The notes beneath the pieces were generated by a model. The model ran no database searches, was not told the DNA's origin, and saw only the letters and a list, made by a program, of their open reading frames with translations. Of a stretch of DNA of 42,825 nucleotides, positions 34,061 to 42,825 are shown piece after piece. Origin of the DNA: Vibrio halioticoli NBRC 102217 (GTDB lineage Bacteria > Pseudomonadota > Gammaproteobacteria > Enterobacterales > Vibrionaceae); contig NZ_BAUJ01000046.1 in assembly GCF_000496695.1 (NCBI RefSeq), positions 1-42,825 of the forward strand. The letters run 5' to 3'. Within the stretch, counting starts at the first letter, position 1. Every line of letters begins with the position of its first letter. A program made the translations under genes and the position numbers.

Positions 34061-35494
34061 ATGATTTATTTACAATTTGGTCTTTATCTCGCAGCAATGC
34101 TAGGTATTGGCTACTATTCCATGAAGAAAACACACAATAACCAAGACTTTATTATTGGTGGACGCACTCTTGGCCCAGTGACATCAGCGGTCAGTGCCGG
34201 TGCTTCTGATATGAGTGGCTGGTTATTGTTAGGCTTACCTGGCGCTGTATTCGCAAGCGGGCTAGTTGAAGGCGTTTGGATTGGCGTCGGTTTAACCTTA
34301 GGTGCTTACCTGAACTGGCTGATTGTTGCGCCACGCCTGCGCGTTGCAACCGAAGCAAGCAATACGGTCACTCTACCTAGCTTCTTATCTAAACGATTTG
34401 AAGATAATACCGGTTTAATCAAAACGGTTTCTACTATTGTTATCCTTTTCTTCTTCACTTTATATGTCGCATCAGGACTAAAAGGCGGCACATTACTCTT
34501 TGCGCACAGCTTTGGCACAACAGAAGAAGTTGCTCTGTATGTCACCGCATTTGTGGTGATTTCTTATACCTTCCTTGGCGGATACATGGCGGTGTGTTGG
34601 ACTGACTTAGTGCAAGGTATTCTTATGTTAGCTGCACTGGCATTTTGTATGCTACTTGGCTATTCAGCCATCGCAGAATCAAATGTGGTGATCAGCGAAG
34701 TGAAACCAGAAGCCTTTAAGTTCTCAACAGGCTTTATCACTGCCGCATCATTATTAGCATGGGGATTAGGCTATTTTGGTCAGCCACATATTCTGGCGCG
34801 CTTTGTCGGTATCGATAAAGTTGAAAACATCGCTAAAGCACGTCGCATTGGCATCTCATGGATGGTACTCACTTTAGTGTTGTCTATCTCCATTGCCTTA
34901 ATAGGTATTGGTTACGATGCGATTCATCCATTAGAGACTGTTTCTGGCGTAGATGGCAATAAAGAACGCATCTTCCTCGCATTAACCGATGCTCTGTTCC
35001 ACCCTGTATTTGCTGGCTTTATTTTAGCCGCAGTATTGGCAGCTGTGATGTCCACAGCCGATTCTCAACTGTTGGTTCTCACCTCTTCACTTACTGAAGA
35101 CATTGGTTTTATCAGCAAACTTGATGAAAACAAAAAAGCGTGGATCAGCCGTTTAGGTGTGGTTGGTTTTGCGGTATTTGCACTGATTATTGCCTCAAAC
35201 GACGATGGCTCTATCTTGTCGATGGTAGGTTATGCATGGGGTGGATTCGGCGCAGCCTTTGGTCCATTGATGATCTTGTCGCTATGCTGGAAAGGCACCA
35301 CCAAAGCCGGCGCAGTGACAGGCATGATTGTGGGTGCAGTCAGTATCTTTGTGGTGAAGAATTACATTTCTATTGAAGGTGAATACTTCTATGAATTACT
35401 ACCTGCGTTTATTTTGTCGTTCATCTCAATTGTGGCGGTCAGTAAAGTGACTAAAGCTCCATCGCAAAATACGCTTACTCAACTGCAAATCTAG
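34061..35494 (+). CDS. putP: Sodium/proline symporter PutP
   Basis: A 477-residue sodium:solute symporter with about 13 helices. The start IYLQFGLYLAAMLGIGYYSMKKT followed by DFIIGGRTLGPVTSAVSAGASDMSGWLLLGLPGA is the proline-transporter pattern; the GYMAVCWTDLVQG and GYFGQPHILARF segments agree with PutP rather than with other SSF members. AAAGG precedes the ATG. It uses the Na+ gradient to import proline, as a nutrient or for osmotic balance. PutA is not adjacent. A strong terminator follows, and the decR gene converges on it. Confidence 0.92.
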   Translation: MIYLQFGLYLAAMLGIGYYSMKKTHNNQDFIIGGRTLGPVTSAVSAGASDMSGWLLLGLPGAVFASGLVEGVWIGVGLTLGAYLNWLIVAPRLRVATEASNTVTLPSFLSKRFEDNTGLIKTVSTIVILFFFTLYVASGLKGGTLLFAHSFGTTEEVALYVTAFVVISYTFLGGYMAVCWTDLVQGILMLAALAFCMLLGYSAIAESNVVISEVKPEAFKFSTGFITAASLLAWGLGYFGQPHILARFVGIDKVENIAKARRIGISWMVLTLVLSISIALIGIGYDAIHPLETVSGVDGNKERIFLALTDALFHPVFAGFILAAVLAAVMSTADSQLLVLTSSLTEDIGFISKLDENKKAWISRLGVVGFAVFALIIASNDDGSILSMVGYAWGGFGAAFGPLMILSLCWKGTTKAGAVTGMIVGAVSIFVVKNYISIEGEYFYELLPAFILSFISIVAVSKVTKAPSQNTLTQLQI

Positions 35495-35510
35495 TTAAAT
35501 AATGATGGAT

Positions 35511-35536
35511 AAAGGCGAGGCAAATGCCTCGCCTTT
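35511..35536 (+). terminator. Rho-independent terminator of putP (likely bidirectional)
   Basis: AAAGGCGAGGC, a 4-base loop, GCCTCGCCTTT and further T residues form an 11-bp stem. It separates putP from the convergent decR gene and has a shorter T tract in the minus direction. Confidence 0.9.
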
Positions 35537-35546
35537 TTTATGTTAT

Positions 35547-36014
35547 TCATACACCCTCTAAAGGTAATTCGGTGGTGTATTTGATGGATTCCATAGCAAA
35601 GGTAGATGTTACATTGGAAATACCCGGCACCACATTGACCAACGTTTTATAAAAGGCATCAAAACTTTGCATGTCTTTGACCAGCACCTTTAACATGTAA
35701 TCGTAATCCCCTGCCATTCGATAGAATTCCATCACCTGTTCTAGTTCTGAAACTTTATCGACAAACATTTGATACCACTCATGGGAATGGTCACTGGTTT
35801 TAATCAACACAAAAGAGGTAAACGCCAAACCCAGCTTTTCCGGATCTAACAACGCTACTCGGCCTTGAATGACCCCCGCCTCTTCTAATCGTTTTAAGCG
35901 CTTCCAACAAGGTGTGGTGGTCAAATTTACCGCTTCTGATAAATCACTTAATGATAAGGTGGCATCTTTTTGCAGCAAGGCGAGTAATTTCTTGTCTGTT
36001 TTATCAATATTCAT
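35547..36014 (-). CDS. decR: Lrp/AsnC-family regulator DecR
   Basis: A 155-residue Lrp-family regulator very close in reading to E. coli DecR (YbaO): [35 protein letters not shown] and [12 protein letters not shown] are near matches. The N-terminal helix-turn-helix (about 20-45) is followed by a RAM ligand domain, expected to sense cysteine. In E. coli DecR activates a cysteine-degrading pathway; here it is divergent from a Cds1-like cysteine desulfhydrase gene, a fitting target. E. coli decR is adjacent to mdlA, whereas here mdlA is 30 kb away. Confidence 0.9.
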   Translation of the reverse strand: MNIDKTDKKLLALLQKDATLSLSDLSEAVNLTTTPCWKRLKRLEEAGVIQGRVALLDPEKLGLAFTSFVLIKTSDHSHEWYQMFVDKVSELEQVMEFYRMAGDYDYMLKVLVKDMQSFDAFYKTLVNVVPGISNVTSTFAMESIKYTTELPLEGV

Positions 36015-36035
36015 TTCACAAAACCTTACTATTGT

Positions 36036-36048
36036 AGAAAAATTTTCT
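36036..36048. promoter_or_regulatory. Candidate DecR operator
   Basis: The palindrome AGAAAAATTTTCT lies between decR and the divergent cysteine desulfhydrase gene. Lrp-family proteins bind such A/T-rich dyads. A related half (TTTTCTCTA) recurs near 36083-36091, leaving room for several bound dimers. Confidence 0.45.
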
Positions 36049-36144
36049 CTATTTTAGTCCATTAAGCACATCATTAGGTAAGCTTTTCTCTACATTTAAG
36101 GCTAAATTATATGCATACCGTCAATGATATGTAGGAAGCCGAAG

Positions 36145-37209
36145 ATGAACACTGAAGATACTTGCACTCGTAGCTGGACCAACCGTGCGATCCAAATTAT
36201 TGAATCTGATTATCAGCGTTCAGCTGATACACATCTTATCAAGTTAGACGTTGAAGCTTTTCCGGGTATTGATATTTATCTTAAAGATGAAAGCACCCAT
36301 CCAACCGGTTCGTTAAAACATCGCTTAGCACGCTCTTTGTTTCTTTATGCACTATGTAATGGCCACATAGGTCCTAAAACACCAATCATTGAATCATCTT
36401 CAGGTAGCACTGCGGTGTCGGAAGCGTATTTTGCTCGACTATTGGGTTTGCCTTTCATTGCGGTAATGCCAAAAAGTACGGCGAAGAAAAAAATACAACA
36501 AATTGAGTTTTACGGCGGCACAGCACACTTAGTTGATCACTCTGATGAAATTTACGCAGAATCTCACCGTTTAGCGCAAGAGTTAAATGGTCACTATATG
36601 GATCAGTTTACCTACGCAGAGCGCGCTACAGACTGGCGTGGCAACAACAACATCGCCAACTCTATTTTTGAGCAAATGAAATTAGAGCAACATCCTGTTC
36701 CTACGTGGATAGTGATGAGCCCAGGCACCGGCGGCACGTCTGCAACGATTGGTCGTTTCATTCGCTATCAGCGCTGTAATACACAACTGTGTGTTGTTGA
36801 CCCTACTCACTCGGTATTTTACGACTACTACCACAATAAGGACGCGACAATTACCTTAAACCGTGGCAGTAACATCGAAGGTATTGGCAGGCCAAGAGTA
36901 GAGCCTAGCTTCATTCCGGGCGTAGTCGATGAAATGATTAAAGTGCCAGATGCGCACGCTATCGCTACCATGCAATGGCTACACAACAAACTAGGCAGAA
37001 AAGTAGGCCCTTCTACTGGGACTAATTTATACGGCGTATTTCAGTTGGCTCGCAGAATGCGTGACCAAGGAGAAACAGGCTCTATCGTTACCTTGTTGTG
37101 TGATAGTGGCGAGCGATACTTAGATACTTACTACAACCCACAATGGATCGCTCAAACTATTGGTGATGTACAAGCGAGCTACGACCATTTACAAACGTTG
37201 ATGGCATAG
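36145..37209 (+). CDS. L-cysteine desulfhydrase, Cds1-like (PLP enzyme)
   Basis: A 354-residue fold-type II PLP enzyme of the cysteine synthase family. It reads very close to Cds1 of Mycobacterium tuberculosis: [30 protein letters not shown] (the Lys in SLKHR is the PLP lysine), [58 protein letters not shown] and [10 protein letters not shown]. Cds1 releases hydrogen sulfide from cysteine. GGAAG stands 6 bases before the ATG at 36145; the in-frame ATG seven codons earlier has none. The gene is divergent from decR, which suggests cysteine-induced expression. Cysteine synthase activity cannot be excluded from sequence alone. Confidence 0.88.
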   Translation: MNTEDTCTRSWTNRAIQIIESDYQRSADTHLIKLDVEAFPGIDIYLKDESTHPTGSLKHRLARSLFLYALCNGHIGPKTPIIESSSGSTAVSEAYFARLLGLPFIAVMPKSTAKKKIQQIEFYGGTAHLVDHSDEIYAESHRLAQELNGHYMDQFTYAERATDWRGNNNIANSIFEQMKLEQHPVPTWIVMSPGTGGTSATIGRFIRYQRCNTQLCVVDPTHSVFYDYYHNKDATITLNRGSNIEGIGRPRVEPSFIPGVVDEMIKVPDAHAIATMQWLHNKLGRKVGPSTGTNLYGVFQLARRMRDQGETGSIVTLLCDSGERYLDTYYNPQWIAQTIGDVQASYDHLQTLMA

Positions 37210-37316
37210 CAACGCTTTAACTATAGTAGTTTGTTCAAGCATAATTGTTTGTTAAAAAATCACTATTTGTTCAAGAACAGTACCCAGATCACTATTTGCA
37301 GTAATACTGTTAATTT

Positions 37317-37352
37317 AAAGATGGCGTCTTCTAATAAGAAGACGCCATCTTT
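37317..37352 (+). terminator. Long terminator-like hairpin after the cysteine desulfhydrase gene
   Basis: AAAGATGGCGTCTTC and GAAGACGCCATCTTT form a perfect 15-bp stem around TAATAA, about 110 bases after the stop. It is symmetrical and can act in both directions. Confidence 0.85.
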
Positions 37353-38061
37353 ATAAATTAAAAGCTCTAATTAAATGCATATTATAATTAATAAATTGTT
37401 ATCGATTGAAATAATATATATTAACTTCATTAGTAATCCTAATTTGTGCAACCAAGAGCTAACTGTATTTATATTTGATATTCTTAAAAAACTTACAACA
37501 CTGACGTTATTTAATATTATTGAATCATTGACAATATAATCATTAACAAGAACACCCATTCTCTTATTAGCCATCTTTTATTGATATTTTAGCTGCCCAC
37601 TTAGATTCACACTAAAAAATAAGCACCGATAAAGCTCACACCTAACCCATTGAAAATAAAAGACCCCATCGTACATAACGTGACCTGACACAAGTAACAC
37701 CTGCCAAAAAGACATAGATCACATGTCTTTATCAACGCACCCATATCATTATTTTGTGACGAAAATAAACTATTTTCGAAACAGAATGGCTTTTCATGCA
37801 ATATTTATTATTAAGTTGCGCTCTGTGTTGCATATATTGATTCAAATAATAGTTATTCATTTGATAATGATAATTTTGAATACATAATCAAAATGTCTTT
37901 CGAACACTTACATTTAAAAGTTACTTGAGATTTACCTTTTATTTTCCTTTTAAAGAATAAGTAAAGTCAGGATAAAAATAAGAACATTCTCTAATTTATC
38001 TTGATGTTCGAACTGACATCCCCCAATTGAAAATGCTTTTATTTTATTAAGGTTAGCGTTT
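37353..38061. other. Long AT-rich leader of the chitinase gene
   Basis: About 700 bases before the chitinase, with no supportable gene; two short minus-strand frames here lack start sites and family. A GATAATGATAAT run at 37863-37874 matches the left two-thirds of a Fur box. TGTGAC near 37756 is a possible half-site for CRP. Upstream, ATCACTATTTG is repeated near 37259 and 37289. Chitinase promoters are usually highly regulated, so a long leader is not surprising. Confidence 0.4.
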
Positions 38062-40752
38062 ATGTTTAACAAATCATTTTTATCTTTATCCATTATAGGC
38101 TCCATATTTGCTGCACCATCATTTGCAGCTGCCCCTGGTGAACCCGTTTTATCGTGGGGTGATCACACATACGCAATGGTTGAGGTTGATCCAGAAGCTG
38201 TTGCCTACGAAAAAGTCGTTAAGGCTGTACATACTGAGCTAGACATTGAAGTCACTTGGGATGTATGGGCCGGCGATCCTGCTGATACGGCTCGTGTACT
38301 TCTTGACGGTAACGTAGTGTGGGAAGGCGACGCTTCTGCAAACAAAGCTGTCTTTAAGATGAACAAAGGCGGTCTTTATGACATGGCTATTGAGCTTGAA
38401 AACGCAGACGGTGTAAGCCGCTCGAAAACAACTCTATTGACCATTGCAGATACTGACGGCAGCCACATTGAACCTCTAGAAACAGTTTGGACTGAAAACA
38501 ATAAGCCATACGAAAACACGACAGACAAGATTGTCGGTACTTACGTGGTTGAGTGGGCGGTCTACGGTCGTGATTACCCTATCGACAAAGCGCCAATACC
38601 AAACTTAAACCGTATGATTTACGGCTTTGTGCCAATTTGTGGTGGTCATGGCCTTAACGATTCGGTCAAAACTATCGAAGGTTCGTTTGAAGCGCTACAA
38701 AATGCCTGTGCTGGCCGCGATGACTTTAAAGTTGCGATTCATGACCCATGGGCAGCGGTACAAATACCTCTAAAAGGTTCAGAAGAGTGGTCTGCGCCAT
38801 ACAAAGGCAACTTTGCGCAAATGATGGCGGCTAAGAAAGCCAACCCAGATCTACGAATCCTACCTTCTATCGGTGGCTGGACCCTATCTGACCCATTCTT
38901 CTTCATGCATGATGATGAAATCCGTCATACATTTGTTGAATCGGTACGTGAATATCTAGAAACATGGAAATTCTTCGATGGTGTTGATATCGATTATGAA
39001 TTCCCTGGTGGCGGAGGTGCAAACCCTAACCTAGGTAACAAAGATATCGATGGCCAAACTTACGTAACCTTGATGAAAGACTTACGTGAAATGCTAGACG
39101 AGTTGGGCGAGAAAAACGGCCGTCATTACGAGCTAGGTTCAGCAATCAACATTGGCCATGACAAGCTGGCTGTTGTTGACTACGGTGAAGCGTCTAAATA
39201 CTTAGACCATATCTTCCTAATGTCTTACGACTACTATGGTGCATGGAACAACAATATTCTAAACCACCAAACAGCGTTGCATAAGTCGAGCGTCAATACC
39301 GTTCCTGATGAGTCGGAGTACTACACTTCTCGCGGCGTAGAGATCCTGCTTGAGCAAGGTGTTCCTATCGAGAAAATGGTTATCGGTGCAGCGGCATTCG
39401 GTCGTGGCTGGTCTGGCGTACACGGTTTTACCGACGGCAATCCATTTACCGGTAATGCAACAGGTCCTATCAACGGTACTTGGGAAAATGGTGTTCTAGA
39501 TTACCGTGATATTGCTGATAACCACGGTCCTGAGCAGGGCTTTGTATACGGCTATGATGAGGCAGCAGAAGCACCATACCTATTCAAGGAATCAACCGGT
39601 GAGTTAATCACCTATGACAATGCTCGTTCTATTAAAGCGAAAGCACAGTACGCATTATCAACTGGCATGGCGGGTATTTTCCATTGGGAAATGGATGGCG
39701 ATAACGGCGACCTAGTTAATGCAATGCATGAAGGTTTAGGTCACGGTGATTCTATCACGGATCCTGAACAACCAAACCGTGCACCTATCGCACGTGCTGG
39801 TGTTGATAAGACAGTAACGGGCCCTACTTCAGTCACTCTTGATGGTTCTTTATCATCAGATCCTGAAGGTGAAGCTCTTACCTTTAGCTGGCAACAAACT
39901 GGCGGCAACGCGGTGACTATTATTAATAACACCAGCGCTAAGCCAACTGTGGATGTCCCTTTCACAGAAGCTGATGTGTCTTACACCTTCACATTAACCG
40001 TTGCTGATCCAGATGGCGCATCGTCTTCTGATAGCGTTGTGATTACCAACACAGCTGAAGTAACAAACCAACCACCAACAATTGCTATTACCCCAACTGT
40101 TTACGTTGATGAAAATGCACAGTTCACTCTGCTAGCAAATGCATCTGACGCAGATGGTGACTCACTGGCATACACTTGGAACGTACCTTCTGATTTCGTT
40201 ATTATTGATGGCGGACATGAGAACAGCATCGTACTAACCGCTCCTGAAGTGACGGCTGATACGCAGTTCTCTATTGATGTTACAGTCACTGATGGCGAAG
40301 AGTCAGCAAGTGCTACAACACGTGTTCACGTTGCAAACATCGAAGAAGACAACGGTGGCGGTGACGGTGATACTGATGGCGGTGAAGGCGACGGCGGCGA
40401 CTCTGGTGATGGCGATACCGATGGCGGCAACCAATGTTCATCAACTGATCCAGCAGCACCAAACTACCCTGCATGGGAAGCAGGTAACACCTACACTAAC
40501 GAAACAGTGAGCCACAAAGGCCTTGTTTACAAAGCTAAATGGTGGACTCAAGCAGAACCAAGTGCAACGGCTGAAGGCTGGGAACTGATTTCAGAAATCG
40601 AACTACCATGGTCTGCAGCTATTGCATACGCAGGTACAGAGCAAACTAACCACAACGGTTCGCGCTGGCAGGCTAAATGGTGGACACAAGGTGATGAACC
40701 TGGTGTTGAAGATGTATGGGTTAACCTAGGCTCTTCTACTTGTAAATACTAA
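38062..40752 (+). CDS. chiA: Multidomain chitinase, GH18 (ChiA-like)
   Basis: An 896-residue secreted chitinase. Order: signal peptide (cut near residue 22), ChiA N-terminal immunoglobulin-like domain (about 23-135), GH18 catalytic domain (about 155-560) with the DGVDIDYE motif at 306-313 and catalytic acid Glu313 (ChiA of Serratia has Glu315), then two PKD/Ig-like domains (about 570-770), a Gly/Asp-rich linker (GGGDGDTDGGEGDGGDSGDG) and two chitin-binding CBM5/12 modules, each ending in the aromatic KAKWWTQ or QAKWWTQ chitin-binding face. It should cleave chitin outside the cell, probably via type II secretion. It is a single-gene unit with its own terminator. Confidence 0.94.
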   Translation: MFNKSFLSLSIIGSIFAAPSFAAAPGEPVLSWGDHTYAMVEVDPEAVAYEKVVKAVHTELDIEVTWDVWAGDPADTARVLLDGNVVWEGDASANKAVFKMNKGGLYDMAIELENADGVSRSKTTLLTIADTDGSHIEPLETVWTENNKPYENTTDKIVGTYVVEWAVYGRDYPIDKAPIPNLNRMIYGFVPICGGHGLNDSVKTIEGSFEALQNACAGRDDFKVAIHDPWAAVQIPLKGSEEWSAPYKGNFAQMMAAKKANPDLRILPSIGGWTLSDPFFFMHDDEIRHTFVESVREYLETWKFFDGVDIDYEFPGGGGANPNLGNKDIDGQTYVTLMKDLREMLDELGEKNGRHYELGSAINIGHDKLAVVDYGEASKYLDHIFLMSYDYYGAWNNNILNHQTALHKSSVNTVPDESEYYTSRGVEILLEQGVPIEKMVIGAAAFGRGWSGVHGFTDGNPFTGNATGPINGTWENGVLDYRDIADNHGPEQGFVYGYDEAAEAPYLFKESTGELITYDNARSIKAKAQYALSTGMAGIFHWEMDGDNGDLVNAMHEGLGHGDSITDPEQPNRAPIARAGVDKTVTGPTSVTLDGSLSSDPEGEALTFSWQQTGGNAVTIINNTSAKPTVDVPFTEADVSYTFTLTVADPDGASSSDSVVITNTAEVTNQPPTIAITPTVYVDENAQFTLLANASDADGDSLAYTWNVPSDFVIIDGGHENSIVLTAPEVTADTQFSIDVTVTDGEESASATTRVHVANIEEDNGGGDGDTDGGEGDGGDSGDGDTDGGNQCSSTDPAAPNYPAWEAGNTYTNETVSHKGLVYKAKWWTQAEPSATAEGWELISEIELPWSAAIAYAGTEQTNHNGSRWQAKWWTQGDEPGVEDVWVNLGSSTCKY

Positions 40753-40788
40753 CCGATAGTTAGGCTTTATTAAGTAACGCGTCTTTTC

Positions 40789-40820
40789 AAAGTCCCTCAG
40801 TATTGCTGAGGGACTTTTTT
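40789..40820 (+). terminator. Rho-independent terminator of the chitinase gene
   Basis: AAAGTCCCTCAG, a 5-base loop, CTGAGGGACTTT and further T residues, about 40 bases after the stop codon. Confidence 0.92.
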
Positions 40821-40873
40821 ATTGCGCTGCCGTAATGTCTTGAAAGAGCATCGGCAAATAACACTATAAGTTT

Positions 40874-41191
40874 TTACTTCTTATGCTTTGCTTCAAAAGC
40901 GGCCAGTTGCTCTGGTGTTGCTGGCAGTTGATGATTTTGCTTCCACTCATCGTACGCCATGCCATAAACACGCAAACGAGCATCATCAATATCCAGATCT
41001 AGCCCCTTATCTTGTGCTTCAGCGGTGTACCACTTGCTAAAGCAATTGCGGCAAAACCCCGCCAAAATCATTAAATCAATATTTTGCACATCTTTGTTAT
41101 TGTCTAAATGCGCCAGCAAACGACGAAAGACTGCAGCGTCTAGTTGGTCTTGCTCTTGTTGTGATAATTGTAGGTGCTTAGCTTGAGTCAA
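40874..41191 (-). CDS. DUF1244 family protein
   Basis: A 105-residue protein of DUF1244: DAAVFRRLLAHLDNNKDVQNIDLM, LAGFCRNCFSKWYTAEA and VYGMAYDEWK are the conserved parts; CRNC is a likely metal or redox site. The TTG at 41191 is chosen because AAGGAGAGG stands just before it; an upstream in-frame GTG at 41218 has no binding site and would translate the Shine-Dalgarno sequence itself. The family is conserved in proteobacteria with unknown function. Confidence 0.82.
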   Translation of the reverse strand: MTQAKHLQLSQQEQDQLDAAVFRRLLAHLDNNKDVQNIDLMILAGFCRNCFSKWYTAEAQDKGLDLDIDDARLRVYGMAYDEWKQNHQLPATPEQLAAFEAKHKK

Positions 41192-41372
41192 TGTCCCTCT
41201 CCTTGTTAATTGCGTCACTATCTAGCGTTTTAAGCCATGTTTTTAATAATAATCAATAGCTTCATGTAATATTATTGTTACTCTTAATGAGATAAACACT
41301 TAATCAATCGTTTCGTGTTTACCTGCTTTTGGTATCAATATTGTTAATACTAACACGTAATAAAGGATGACA

Positions 41373-41930
41373 ATGAACAAGCTTCGCCACTTTAGCTTAC
41401 TTTCTACTGCTCTGCTTTCCTTGTCAGCGGCAGCCGCGGGCAACAACTCTTTTTATCTTGGTGTTGGTGATGTTGGCTTCTCCCCGGAGGGAGATTCAAC
41501 AGACACTTTTGCTAGCCCTAGTTTTATTATTGGAGGGGGTCAATCCTTTAACGAACACCTCAGTATGGAAGGATTTTTCCGTTATTCAGAGTCTTCAGAC
41601 GATGCTAAAACCTTTGAAATCAACTATTACGAATTAGGCTTATCTCTTATCGCGACTACCGGGGAGCTCGGTGATACCCCCCTTGAGATCTTTGGCCGCA
41701 CCAGTGCCATCGCCACCCATATTAAAGGCCACGATATTAGTTCAGGCTCTAGAGTCGATGTGGGTGATACCACAGGCTCGATATTTACCGTTGGTGCAGG
41801 CTTGCAATGGAATATCAACGCCGATTACTGGCTTCGTGCTGAATACATTTATGGGTACGCGACGTCTGGAGTCGGCCGCTATGATGCAGACTATGATGGA
41901 CTGCAAATGAGTATTGGTTTAGATTTTTAA
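41373..41930 (+). CDS. Small outer-membrane beta-barrel protein
   Basis: A 185-residue protein with signal peptide (MNKLRHFSLLSTALLSLSAAAA) and eight predicted strands with alternating residues, ending LQMSIGLDF with terminal Phe. This is the shape of an OmpA-like or OmpW/PagP-size barrel; the YELGLSLIATTG and QWNINADYWLRAEYIYGYA strands are typical of porin-family small barrels. AAAGGA is 5 bases before the ATG at 41373. It is followed after 30 bases by the AlkA-like gene, possibly co-transcribed. Confidence 0.75.
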   Translation: MNKLRHFSLLSTALLSLSAAAAGNNSFYLGVGDVGFSPEGDSTDTFASPSFIIGGGQSFNEHLSMEGFFRYSESSDDAKTFEINYYELGLSLIATTGELGDTPLEIFGRTSAIATHIKGHDISSGSRVDVGDTTGSIFTVGAGLQWNINADYWLRAEYIYGYATSGVGRYDADYDGLQMSIGLDF

Positions 41931-41959
41931 GATAGCCCGCTCATAATCTAGGTATATCA

Positions 41960-42787
41960 ATGATGGTCATTCAGTCTGATAGCATCACACCTAATATCAT
42001 CGAACCTAATCCTATAGAAACGAATACTATTGAGCTTAACTATAAAGGCGCGCTAGATTGGCAATACATGCTAGATTTTTATCAGCGGCGCGCCATTTCG
42101 CATCTAGAGCGAATAGATAACCTCCAATACACGCGACATGCACAAATAGACAAGATGCCGATATGGTTTCGGCTATCAAAAAATCACCCTCAGTCCCTCA
42201 CTTTAGAGTATCAATTAAGTAGTGATTCGCAGCTTAACCCACTAATTAATGCAGTGCGCAGAATGTTTGATCTCGACTCAGACTTAGAGGCTATACAAAA
42301 GCACCTGCACGCCCTATCACCCACATTAATCAAACGCGCCGGCATTCGCATTCCCGGGGTATGGAGCACTTGGGAAGCCGGCGTACGCGCCGTGCTAGGA
42401 CAGCAAATATCAGTGACAGCGGCAATTAATCATTTAAATCACTTCACCAAACAATTAACCAACCACCAGCACTTTCCTAGCCCGCAACAGGTCGCTACAG
42501 CCGATCTTTCCTTCTTAAAAATGCCCCAGCGACGTAAAGAAACACTCAACAGACTGGCAGAATTTATTATTGAATCCCCGCAAGCACACCCAAGCCAATG
42601 GCTAGCCATCAAAGGTATCGGCCCATGGACAATTCAATACGCGCAATTAAGAGGTCTATCAGAAAAGAACTGCTTTTTAAGCAATGATTTAGTGGTTAAA
42701 AAAGCGCTGGCTAAGTTTCCCCACCTCACCGCTGACAATGTTAGCCCTTATGGAAGTTACGCGACTTTTCATTTGTGGAATCAATAA
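41960..42787 (+). CDS. AlkA-like DNA-3-methyladenine glycosylase
   Basis: A 275-residue HhH-GPD glycosylase: N-terminal AlkA-like domain (about 25-110), then GVRAVLGQQISVTAAINHL and the helix-hairpin-helix IKGIGPWTIQYAQLRGL with the catalytic Asp in LSNDLVVKK, and a C-terminal YGSYATFHLWN that matches the ...RSYAxxHLW end of AlkA. It removes alkylated bases from DNA. A proline-rich repeat NIIEPNPIETNTIEL precedes the first domain; an alternative ATG at 41963 makes no difference. E. coli AlkA is controlled by Ada, which is not in the window. Confidence 0.85.
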   Translation: MMVIQSDSITPNIIEPNPIETNTIELNYKGALDWQYMLDFYQRRAISHLERIDNLQYTRHAQIDKMPIWFRLSKNHPQSLTLEYQLSSDSQLNPLINAVRRMFDLDSDLEAIQKHLHALSPTLIKRAGIRIPGVWSTWEAGVRAVLGQQISVTAAINHLNHFTKQLTNHQHFPSPQQVATADLSFLKMPQRRKETLNRLAEFIIESPQAHPSQWLAIKGIGPWTIQYAQLRGLSEKNCFLSNDLVVKKALAKFPHLTADNVSPYGSYATFHLWNQ

Positions 42788-42825
42788 CCTATTCTTCAAA
42801 AAAAATGCCATTCACTCTGAACTGG

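Noticed and set aside
37371..37801. Two short minus-strand frames before the chitinase
   Set aside because: AT-rich composition, no binding site, no recognised family, and the region is better explained as a leader.
1..42825. CRISPR array or prophage
   Set aside because: No regularly spaced repeats, cas genes, integrase, tail or capsid genes were seen.

Overview
The window looks like chromosomal DNA of a marine gammaproteobacterium, most likely Vibrio or a close relative. Support comes from the small DUF3622 and DUF1244 proteins, an E. coli-like core set (MdlA/MdlB, TesB, Atl, 4.5S RNA, DecR, PutP), a ChiA-type chitinase and a PL6 alginate lyase. All names come from reading the translations and recalling protein families; no database search was possible.

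Layout. 0.5-6.5 kb: a YdjM-like membrane protein, then a minus-strand operon of an MdlA/MdlB heterodimeric ABC exporter followed by a eukaryotic-type glutathione synthetase. 6.6-8.2 kb: two small conserved proteins and an ECF sigma factor resembling SigZ. 8.3-10.1 kb: a coupled pair of FtsZ-superfamily genes, one with an intact tubulin signature and T7 loop, the other collinear with it but stripped of the GTP-binding motifs. 10.4-11.1 kb: an RluA-family pseudouridine synthase. 11.2-16.9 kb: a minus-strand block of exported proteins (His-rich protein, unknown periplasmic protein, metallo-beta-lactamase-fold hydrolase, small exported protein, glycine-zipper protein, beta-barrel) next to a LysR regulator. 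Three of its transcription units carry the same roughly 20-bp element upstream. 17.0-17.9 kb: a TacA/TacT-type toxin-antitoxin pair with a readable promoter and operators. 18.2-19.8 kb: PL6 lyase lipoprotein.

20.3-28.0 kb is accessory DNA: a 743-residue protein with a C-terminal PD-(D/E)XK nuclease motif, a divergent locus of a KAP-type NTPase facing two overlapping genes (280 aa soluble, 133 aa membrane), a decayed IS3-like orfA, and part of a family of dispersed 24-bp repeats. 28.1-37.2 kb returns to core content: GST-like protein, a lipoprotein, 4.5S RNA (ffs), a membrane protein, atl, tesB, a YHYH lipoprotein, putP, and decR divergent from a Cds1-like cysteine desulfhydrase. E. coli has decR-mdlAB-glnK-amtB-tesB-ybaY-atl-ffs together, so this window holds pieces of that neighbourhood pulled apart by other genes. 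37.2-42.8 kb: a multidomain chitinase, a DUF1244 protein, a small beta-barrel and an AlkA-like DNA glycosylase.

Themes: thiol chemistry (glutathione synthetase, GST, DecR/Cds1), marine polysaccharide use (PL6 lyase, chitinase), and alkylation repair (Atl, AlkA-like). The strongest candidates for undescribed biology are the FtsZ/pseudo-FtsZ pair, the exported MBL/His-rich block with its shared upstream element, and the KAP NTPase divergent locus.
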